Assembly: GCF_900626285.1 (NCBI RefSeq)
Contig: NZ_LR131147.1
Span: forward strand, 1,228,211 to 1,238,621
Direction: 5' to 3'
From: Intestinimonas massiliensis (ex Afouda et al. 2020)
Lineage (GTDB): Bacteria > Bacillota > Clostridia > Oscillospirales > Oscillospiraceae
Length of the DNA: 10,411 bases
Shown: positions 1-5,574 of the stretch, piece by piece
Layout of the letters: each line of letters opens with the position of its first letter
Position numbering within the stretch: the first letter of the stretch is position 1
Made by a program: the position numbers and the translations under genes
Notes under the pieces: model-generated
The model's database searches: none
What the model saw: only the letters and a program-made list of their open reading frames with translations
What the model was told of the DNA's origin: nothing

Positions 1-1920
1 AGCCCCATTTCCGATGTGCAGTTCTTCGTGACCGAGAGTGATGGCACTGTGGTCGGCAACAGTAATGGCTACTTCACCACCGATTCGGCAGGCACCATCC
101 TCATTGATAACATCGATCCCGGCACCACACTGGTCGCAAAGGAGGTCAAAGCAAAAGAGGGCTTCCTCCTGGACGACACCCCCCAGACCGCCCAGATCAA
201 GGCCGGCCAGACCGTGACATTGGAATTTCGTAATAAACCGATGGGCAATCTGATCATCCACAAACTGTCCAGCACCAATCAGACACCGCTTGAGGGCGTA
301 CAGTTCAAGATCACCTATGCGGATGGAAGTTATCTGCCCGATGAGGGCGGCAAGCTCTCCAGCAATGGCTTGTATTGGACGGACTCCGAGGGACAGATCG
401 TTCTCTCCAATATCACAGGCACCATCGTAGCGACTGAGGTACAGAGCGTGTCAGGCTACACCATTGACCCCAATACCCAGTCACAGACAGTGGTGGTCAA
501 CCCGGACGACACCCAGGAGCTGTGGTTCTACAACGACCCTGTGGGCGGTGTGGAGATCATCAAGGTAGACGAGGCGGACCAGACCCAGCGTCTGGCTAAC
601 GCCACCTTCGAGATCCGCAAGATGGATGATGCCCTGGTAGATACTGTGACCGTCGATCAGAATGGCCGGGTCTTCCTTCCCCTGGAGGACGGCGCTTATT
701 ATGCGTTGGAGGTCACAGCGCCGGAAGGTTATAAGCTGGATGACACCCCCCACTACTTCGAGGTAAAGGACGGTAAGACCATCAAGCTGACGATCACCAA
801 CCGGGCACTCTCAGGTATTCTCATCCATAAGACAGACGAAAGCACAGGAGAAGGCATCTACGGGGTGAGCTTCCTGCTCTACGACAGCAGCAACACCCCC
901 ATAGGCCAGTACACCTCGGACGATCGGGGCTATGTCTATATCGAGGATCTGGAGGCGGGCCGCTACTATCTGCGGGAGCTGGAGAACGAGGGCTATGTCC
1001 CGGATACCCAGAAGAAAACCGTCTATGTGAAGTCCGGGGAGACCACCGAGGTGGAATGGGAAAACACGCCCATTACCGGACAGATTCAGATCACCAAGAC
1101 CTCGGCAGACTATAACAGCATGAATGGCTGGCCCGCCGGGACGCCCATTCCCAACACCGTTTTTGAGATCTACAATTACCGGACCGGGAAGCTGGTAGAC
1201 ACCATCAAGACGGACCGGAACGGCGTGGCGGTCTCCAGGCCCCTGCCCCTGGGTCGGTACAAAATCGTGGAAGCCCAGGCAGCGGAATTTTATGGACTGG
1301 ACAAGACTCCTATCGAGGTGGAGCTGGAGTTTGCCGGCCAGATCGTCAAGACTGCCATGACCAACAAGAGCCTCTATACCAATGTCAGCATCAAGAAGAC
1401 AGGGTACGTGGAGGTTATGCCCGGCCAATCCATCCGCTATGACTTCAGCGGCATCGCCAACAACTCCACCACCAGCCTGACCTCCTTCTACTGGCGGGAT
1501 ACCCTGCCCACTCAGGCGGTACGGCTGGATAAGATCATCACCGGAACCTACAATGCAAACGGCAGTTACAAGGTGGTCTACCAGACCAACCTGAGCGGCG
1601 GCACCTGGCGCACCATGTATGATAACCTGCTCACCAGTCAGAACTACACGCTGGATGCCTCCCCCGCCGCGCTGGGATTGGCCTCCAATGAGTATGTGAC
1701 GGCGTTCATGGTGTCCTTCGGAGTGGTGCCCGCCAACTTCCGGCAGGTGGAGGCCCCGCGGGTCTACTGCAATGTCGTCTCCCAGCTTGCCGGCGGAACG
1801 CAGTTCACCAATCAGGCGGACGTGGGCGGCGTCTATGACGGACAGTGGATCATGGCCACCAGTCGGTGGGTCACTAAGGTCTACAAGCCCTCCCAGCCTC
1901 TGCCCCGAACCGGATATTGA
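1..1920 (+). CDS. SpaA/CnaB-repeat surface protein, 5' end missing
   Basis: The frame is open from the first base, so the true start lies upstream; 639 residues are visible. Four complete and one partial repeat of about 90-100 residues can be seen (window residues about 1-80, 81-180, 181-270, 271-358, 359-455). Each begins with a strand like LIIHK, VEIIK, ILIHK or IQITK, has a central E in EVxAPEGY-like segments, and ends with an N in FRN, FYN, TITN or WEN. This is the K-E-N layout of SpaA/CnaB folds that form Lys-Asn isopeptide bonds. Residues 456-632 form a different beta-rich domain. The protein ends LPRTGY and stops, with no membrane segment or basic tail, unlike a normal sortase substrate. 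It is probably an adhesin or pilus-like surface protein helping donor-recipient contact. That role is inferred from the adjoining transfer genes; the repeat family assignment is firm. Confidence 0.88.
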   Translation, partial: SPISDVQFFVTESDGTVVGNSNGYFTTDSAGTILIDNIDPGTTLVAKEVKAKEGFLLDDTPQTAQIKAGQTVTLEFRNKPMGNLIIHKLSSTNQTPLEGVQFKITYADGSYLPDEGGKLSSNGLYWTDSEGQIVLSNITGTIVATEVQSVSGYTIDPNTQSQTVVVNPDDTQELWFYNDPVGGVEIIKVDEADQTQRLANATFEIRKMDDALVDTVTVDQNGRVFLPLEDGAYYALEVTAPEGYKLDDTPHYFEVKDGKTIKLTITNRALSGILIHKTDESTGEGIYGVSFLLYDSSNTPIGQYTSDDRGYVYIEDLEAGRYYLRELENEGYVPDTQKKTVYVKSGETTEVEWENTPITGQIQITKTSADYNSMNGWPAGTPIPNTVFEIYNYRTGKLVDTIKTDRNGVAVSRPLPLGRYKIVEAQAAEFYGLDKTPIEVELEFAGQIVKTAMTNKSLYTNVSIKKTGYVEVMPGQSIRYDFSGIANNSTTSLTSFYWRDTLPTQAVRLDKIITGTYNANGSYKVVYQTNLSGGTWRTMYDNLLTSQNYTLDASPAALGLASNEYVTAFMVSFGVVPANFRQVEAPRVYCNVVSQLAGGTQFTNQADVGGVYDGQWIMATSRWVTKVYKPSQPLPRTGY

Positions 1921-1933
1921 GAACCCACCCAAC

Positions 1934-1968
1934 GGGGCCATCCGCAAGGATGGCCCCACCACTTTTTT
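1934..1968 (+). terminator. Hairpin with GCAA loop and delayed T-run
   Basis: A perfect 10-bp stem (1934-1943 with 1948-1957) closes a GCAA tetraloop. After five bases (ACCAC) comes a run of six T (1963-1968), then the ribosome binding site of the next gene (GGAGGTG, 1969-1975). The gap before the T-run is unusual for an intrinsic terminator, so it may be a leaky terminator or an RNA-stability element between the surface protein and the transfer genes. Confidence 0.55.
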
Positions 1969-1981
1969 GGAGGTGTTGTAA

Positions 1982-2320
1982 GTGAAAGAGATCAAACGGT
2001 ATGCCAGGCCTATGCTCATCGTGCTTCTGCTGGTGCTGCTCTTCACCATCCCGGCCATGGCCACCGGCGGCAATGTGGCCGGCGCAGTGCAGCAGACCTG
2101 GAAGGATGCCGCTACCCAAATCAAGACCGTGGTGGACAGCGTTGTCTTTCCGGCCCTGACCATGATCCTGGCTATCGCATTCTTTGTCAAACTGGGTATG
2201 TGCTATTTTGACTATCGGGAACGAGGGCGCTTTGAATGGACGGGCCCGGCCATCCTGTTCGTCTGTCTCATCTTCGTGCTTCTGGCCCCCAAGTACATTT
2301 GGGGCATTGTGGGCATCTGA
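1982..2320 (+). CDS. Small VirB2-like membrane protein
   Basis: A 112-residue protein. The start is GTG at 1982, chosen because GGAGGTG lies six bases upstream and the signal-like N terminus begins there. Residues 1-27 look like a signal peptide (KEIKR, then a hydrophobic run ending AMA). Two further membrane segments lie at about 52-72 and 88-108, joined by a charged loop (DYRERGRFEW). Short length, cleavable leader, two helices and a position directly before a VirB6-like gene match the VirB2/TrbC pilin-like or DUF3852-type small proteins of clostridial conjugative elements. The pilin or channel-subunit role is inferred from topology and place; no catalytic motif is expected. The 36-base gap to the next gene suggests the same transcript. 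Confidence 0.7.
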   Translation: MKEIKRYARPMLIVLLLVLLFTIPAMATGGNVAGAVQQTWKDAATQIKTVVDSVVFPALTMILAIAFFVKLGMCYFDYRERGRFEWTGPAILFVCLIFVLLAPKYIWGIVGI

Positions 2321-2356
2321 TCGCCCCGGAAACGGAGATGGAGGTGAGACAAAGGC

Positions 2357-3244
2357 GTGTTTATATGGGACTTTGTGGCCAATCCCGTCATGGACGCTCT
2401 GGTGGATTGGTTTTACAGCCAGGTTGTAGGCTTCCTGGGGGCGTTCTTCGCCCAGATGGGCAATATGGGGGTGGAGCTGTTTGAACTGGAGTGGGTTCAG
2501 GCCGTGGTTCAGTTTTTCTCCCAGCTGGGCTGGGCCCTGTATGGGGTCAGCCTGGTGGTGGCCGGCTTTGAATGCGGGATTGAGTATGCTTCCGGAGGAC
2601 GTGGGAATTTCCAGCAGGTGGCTCTGAATGCCATCAAAGGATTTCTGGCGGTCAGCCTGTTTACCATCGTCCCGCTTCGCCTCTATACCCTATCAGTATC
2701 TCTTCAAGGCACCTTCACCACCGGGATTTCCCACCTGGGAATCGGTGAGCTGGGTGCCTCCGTTCTGGAGGGGATGGATATTGATTCGCTGATGGATCTG
2801 GCCGTGGAGACGAACTGGGGGATCGGCACAAACCCCATTATGATCCTCTTCTGCATGATCCTGATGGCATACGCCGTGATCAAGGTGTTCTTCGCCAACC
2901 TCAAGCGGGGCGGCATCCTGCTCATCCAGATCGCTGTGGGGAGCCTGTACATGTTCTCCATCCCCCGTGGCTACACAGATGGCTTTACCCAGTGGATGAA
3001 GCAGGTCATTGGCCTGTGCCTGACTGCCTTTTTGCAGGCAACCATATTGGTGGCCGGGCTGATGGTATTCAGCGAACACCCCCTGCTTGGGCTGGGGCTG
3101 ATGCTCTCCGCGGGAGAGGTGCCCAGGATTGCAGGTACCTTTGGCTTGGACACCACCACCAGAGCCAACATCATGTCCGCGGTCTATACGGCACAGGCGG
3201 CGGTGAACACGACAAGGACCATTGTGCAGGCGGTGACGAAGTAG
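2357..3244 (+). CDS. VirB6/TrbL-like channel membrane protein
   Basis: A 295-residue, strongly hydrophobic protein starting with GTG at 2357, behind GGAGGTGAG (2340-2348); the start MFIWDF resembles, from memory, that of related proteins in Tn1549/CTn-type elements. About six membrane segments are visible, near residues 18-35, 48-70, 88-110, 155-175, 180-200 and 215-240. A soluble loop (about 112-150) holds a GIGELGASVL segment. The C-terminal tail (about 245-295) is amphipathic and rich in T, A and V. VirB6/TrbL proteins form the inner-membrane part of the type IV secretion channel through which the relaxase-DNA complex passes. Synteny with the VirB2-, VirB3- and VirB4-like genes supports the call; membrane-protein sequence alone would be weak evidence. 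Confidence 0.8.
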   Translation: MFIWDFVANPVMDALVDWFYSQVVGFLGAFFAQMGNMGVELFELEWVQAVVQFFSQLGWALYGVSLVVAGFECGIEYASGGRGNFQQVALNAIKGFLAVSLFTIVPLRLYTLSVSLQGTFTTGISHLGIGELGASVLEGMDIDSLMDLAVETNWGIGTNPIMILFCMILMAYAVIKVFFANLKRGGILLIQIAVGSLYMFSIPRGYTDGFTQWMKQVIGLCLTAFLQATILVAGLMVFSEHPLLGLGLMLSAGEVPRIAGTFGLDTTTRANIMSAVYTAQAAVNTTRTIVQAVTK

Positions 3245-3261
3245 AAACAATCTATGGATAT

Positions 3262-3340
3262 TATGCTTGCATTGCCTGCAGCTTCTTTGTTGGGTTTTAT
3301 GAATGGCTTTATGCCTTGCATTTGGGTATGCTTGCTTTGC
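3262..3340 (+). repeat. Three near-repeats upstream of the RHH-like gene
   Basis: TATGCTTGCATTGC at 3262-3275 and TATGCTTGCTTTGC at 3327-3340 agree at 13 of 14 positions; a looser copy, TATGCCTTGCATTTG, sits at 3310-3324. All lie in the 121-base gap between the VirB6-like gene and the small RHH-like gene. Ribbon-helix-helix repressors commonly bind short repeated operators near their own promoter, so these are candidate operator sites. That role is inferred. Confidence 0.4.
3272..3300 (+). promoter_or_regulatory. Possible sigma-70 promoter before the RHH-like gene
   Basis: TTGCCT (3272-3277) and TTTTAT (3295-3300) are 17 bases apart, each matching four of six consensus positions. The site overlaps the first near-repeat, which would suit autoregulation. 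By-eye matches this weak are common by chance. Confidence 0.2.
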
Positions 3341-3365
3341 AATGACAGAGAAAGGAGGTCAGAAA

Positions 3366-3680
3366 ATGGCGGAAGAAACCAGAAACCTCTGCGCCCAGAT
3401 TCCGGCAAGCCTGCATGCCCAGGTGCGTAAGCAGCAGGAGGCGTCCGGCAAGACTCTGGGCCAGTACATGACAGAGCTCATCACGGCCTACTACGAATAC
3501 GAAAAAGGAGGCGCCTGCAATATGGCAAATGTAAAAACAGTGGCTTTCCAAATCCCGACGGAGCTGATGGAGCAGCTCAAGGCCTATCTCGAGAAATACA
3601 ACATGACTCAGAAGGCATTCTTTCTGGACTGCATCCACCGGGCGCTGGCAGAAGATGCCGCGCAAAAGCCGGAGGCGTAA
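3366..3680 (+). CDS. Tandem ribbon-helix-helix-like small protein
   Basis: A 104-residue protein. ATG at 3366 is chosen because AAAGGAGGTC (3351-3360) lies just upstream; a longer in-frame extension to 3303 lacks such a site. The chain is two similar halves. Residues 1-48 (NLCAQIPASLHAQVRKQQEA, then an LGQYMTELITAYY helix) and 53-104 (VAFQIPTELMEQLKAYLEKY, then TQKAFFLDCIHRAL) each have a beta-strand with an IP turn followed by two helices. This is the outline of a ribbon-helix-helix DNA-binding unit, normally one per chain in a dimer. It may act as a relaxosome accessory protein or a regulator of transfer genes. Similar small proteins in clostridial elements are, as I recall, often left hypothetical or misnamed tautomerase. 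An internal start (separate entry) could release the second half alone. Confidence 0.7.
   Translation: MAEETRNLCAQIPASLHAQVRKQQEASGKTLGQYMTELITAYYEYEKGGACNMANVKTVAFQIPTELMEQLKAYLEKYNMTQKAFFLDCIHRALAEDAAQKPEA
3507..3524 (+). promoter_or_regulatory. Internal ribosome binding site and in-frame ATG
   Basis: GGAGG at 3507-3511, preceded by a run of A, lies ten bases before an in-frame ATG at 3522. Translation from here would give a 52-residue protein made only of the second RHH-like unit. The site falls exactly at the junction of the two halves, suggesting either a relic of gene fusion or a nested start still in use. Confidence 0.4.
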
Positions 3681-3687
3681 ATATGGA

Positions 3688-3728
3688 GATGCCCCCGCCG
3701 CACAGCACAGCGGCGGGGGCATCCTTTT
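3688..3728 (+). terminator. Strong intrinsic terminator
   Basis: A perfect 14-bp GC-rich stem (3688-3701 with 3710-3723) closes an eight-base loop (ACAGCACA) and is followed by C-TTTT (3725-3728). It lies just after the RHH-like gene and only about 30 bases before the next start codon. It should end most transcripts here unless readthrough or antitermination occurs. Confidence 0.85.
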
Positions 3729-3759
3729 ATGACACTGGAACCCGAAAGAGGTGATTGAC

Positions 3760-4704
3760 ATGAACAAAGAAGAGTTCTGGAACACCATTGAAGCTGCCCG
3801 ACAGGCTGTTCCTGACGGGAGCCAATCCATGATTGCGGAGCAAATAGTCCGAGACCTGGTACAGAAACCGCCGGAGGACATCCTGGACTGGAACCTGTAC
3901 TTCTATGAATACCGTGATGCGGCATGCCGCAATGACCTCCGGGCCGCCGGCATAGCCCTTGGTGTACCGCCCGACTCGGATGCCTTTCTTGATTTCCGAG
4001 CCTGGCTGATTGCACAGGGTAAGGAGACTTACATGGCGGCCATAGGCAATCCGGATACGCTGGCAGAACGGCCGACCATTGGTGCGGATATGAGCTTCGA
4101 GGAGTTGGCCAACTGTGCTGTGGACGCATACGCGGAGTTGCTGTCAGCTGCGCCAGAGAAAGAATCTTGCAGGCTGTATGATAAGTTGGATCATCATCAG
4201 CTTGGCGATCAGGCTTTAGCCGAACTTCGCGGCGAACTGCCGCAGCGTCAGGATATGGCCGATGCCCGATTGCCATTGGACTACTCCACGCAGTTCCCGA
4301 AGATCTGGGCGCGGATGACGTCCCGCTCACCTGAGATCTGCGCATTGGAGGAGAAGTTCGATTATTTCATTCCGCTGCGGGATGTCGTGTATGCGGCGGT
4401 CTACCGGGATTCCAGCTGCATGGAATACCGCTTTCTGGACACACCGCGCAATATCGCCAATTTCATTGGAAGCCATTCTGCGGCAGACCAGATTGTCCTG
4501 ACTGACACGTTGGACCGGCTGGTTCTGGATACCCGGGGTTATTTTATTCACACCTGCCCGGATCGGGAAATGCTGGCAAAAGTAATGCACTTTCTGCTGC
4601 CGATCCAGCACGGAGAGGTGCCGCCGGAGCCAGTTCCATGTGAGTGTCTGACCAAACGCCAGGAGGAAACCCATGGTGACATGACCATAACACCTACATA
4701 TTGA
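3760..4704 (+). CDS. DUF4240-type protein with extra C-terminal domain
   Basis: A 314-residue soluble protein. ATG at 3760 is preferred over GTG at 3751 because the GAGGTG ribosome site (3748-3753) includes that GTG. Residues 1-125 resemble DUF4240: an N-terminal MNKEEFWNTI helix, a PEDILDW segment, and FLDFRAWLIAQGKETYMAAI with the conserved F-R-W-L-I-A-Q-G core. DUF4240 proteins have no established biochemical role that I know of. Residues 130-190 look like a helical linker. Residues 195-290 form a second compact region (YRFLDTPRNIANFIGSHS, VLDTRGYFIH, MLAKVMHFLLPIQ) that I do not recognise. There is no signal peptide or membrane segment. It sits inside the transfer gene row, directly after a strong terminator, so it may be cargo or an accessory factor. 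Confidence 0.72.
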   Translation: MNKEEFWNTIEAARQAVPDGSQSMIAEQIVRDLVQKPPEDILDWNLYFYEYRDAACRNDLRAAGIALGVPPDSDAFLDFRAWLIAQGKETYMAAIGNPDTLAERPTIGADMSFEELANCAVDAYAELLSAAPEKESCRLYDKLDHHQLGDQALAELRGELPQRQDMADARLPLDYSTQFPKIWARMTSRSPEICALEEKFDYFIPLRDVVYAAVYRDSSCMEYRFLDTPRNIANFIGSHSAADQIVLTDTLDRLVLDTRGYFIHTCPDREMLAKVMHFLLPIQHGEVPPEPVPCECLTKRQEETHGDMTITPTY

Positions 4705-4726
4705 GTGGAACAGCAGAGGTGATGAA

Positions 4727-4990
4727 ATGTTTATCTACCCTGAAAACCTGAGAGCCAAGCCCATGCTCTGGCTGTGGGAGCTGCGGGATATCGGCATCAT
4801 CGGCGTGAGTTTTCTGCTCTCTGTTCTGGCGCTCAGTCAGGGCATTGGTATGATTCCGCTGGTGATCACGGTCCTGTACGCCTTCCTCTCCATCCGTTTG
4901 GAGGGATCCAGCATATTGGACTTTCTCCGCCGGGCAGCGTGCTTTCTGTTTTTGCAGCAGCAGCGTTATGATTGGAGGCTTGATCCATGA
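4727..4990 (+). CDS. PrgI/VirB3-like membrane protein
   Basis: An 87-residue protein starting with ATG at 4727 behind AGAGGTGAT (4715-4723). It has a short N-terminal segment (MFIYPENLRAKPMLWLWELR), two adjacent membrane helices at about 22-40 and 43-60, and a basic, aromatic C-terminal tail (FLRRAACFLFLQQQRYDW). This small two-helix form, directly upstream of VirB4-type genes, is the PrgI/VirB3 pattern of Gram-positive type IV secretion systems, where the protein pairs with the VirB4 ATPase at the membrane. Its stop overlaps the start of the next gene (ATGA), so the two are translationally coupled. Confidence 0.8.
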   Translation: MFIYPENLRAKPMLWLWELRDIGIIGVSFLLSVLALSQGIGMIPLVITVLYAFLSIRLEGSSILDFLRRAACFLFLQQQRYDWRLDP

Positions 4991-5574
4991 TGAACCGAAA
5001 AGAAAAGCTGGCAATCCGCCAGCATCAGTCCACCCGGCAGCTCATGGGGATCCAGCGGATTACGCCCCACGGAGTGACGACAGCCCGCGGCGAGCTGGTG
5101 TTCTTCCTCATTCGGCCGGACAACCTTACCGTCCTTTCGGAGGATGGCATCCGCGTGCGTGTCACAGCCCTGGCCAATCTGCTCCGGGCGGAATCGGCGG
5201 TGGAGCTGCTGGCCCTGGACTCCAGAGAGTCCTTCCAGCGCAACAAGGAATTCTACCAGGCAAGGCTGGAGCAGGAGACCATCCCGGCTCTGCGCACTCT
5301 GCTGCAGCAGGATATCCAGCATCTGGAGGCGATCCAGTCCGCCTCCGCCTCATCACGGGAATTTCTGCTGGTCATGCGGATGGAGGAAAAAGAAGCTGCG
5401 GACGAGCGCGGGCTGCGGCAGCTGGAAAAGGCTCTATGTGACCACGGGGTCCGTGTCCAGCTGGTGGAAGAACAGGACGTGAAGCGGCTGCTGGCAGTCT
5501 ACTACCAGCATGACGTGACCACAGACTACTTCGAGGACGTGGACGGAGAAAGGGCGGTGACCGGGAATGGCTAA
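4987..5574 (+). CDS. VirB4 N-domain-like transfer protein
   Basis: A 195-residue soluble protein. ATG at 4987 overlaps the preceding stop; a second ATG follows at 4990. The opening half (QRITPHGVTTARGELVFFLI, then RVTALANLLRAESAVELLAL) resembles the N-terminal region of VirB4/TraC/TrsE proteins, with an ITPHGV-type strand, a RPDNLTVLSE segment and a DSRESFQRNKEFYQARLEQE helix. The second half is helical and charged, with a REFLLVMRMEEKEA strand-helix. No Walker motifs are present. It lies between PrgI and VirB4 genes and overlaps the latter by eight bases, so it is most likely a VirB4 partner or a detached N-domain. I infer the role from context and faint similarity. Confidence 0.62.
   Translation: MMNRKEKLAIRQHQSTRQLMGIQRITPHGVTTARGELVFFLIRPDNLTVLSEDGIRVRVTALANLLRAESAVELLALDSRESFQRNKEFYQARLEQETIPALRTLLQQDIQHLEAIQSASASSREFLLVMRMEEKEAADERGLRQLEKALCDHGVRVQLVEEQDVKRLLAVYYQHDVTTDYFEDVDGERAVTGNG

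Noticed and set aside
1..1365. DNA-level tandem repeats in the SpaA-repeat gene
   Set aside because: The repeats are clear in protein but the nucleotide sequences have diverged, so they are domains rather than a DNA repeat array.
811..2190. 459-codon open frame on the - strand
   Set aside because: Antisense to the SpaA-repeat gene, low-complexity G/H/V-rich composition, no family resemblance; the + strand frame has clear repeated domains.
3303..3365. Longer start for the RHH-like protein
   Set aside because: The extra 21 residues are hydrophobic and unlike the RHH unit; AAAGGAGGTC points to ATG 3366.
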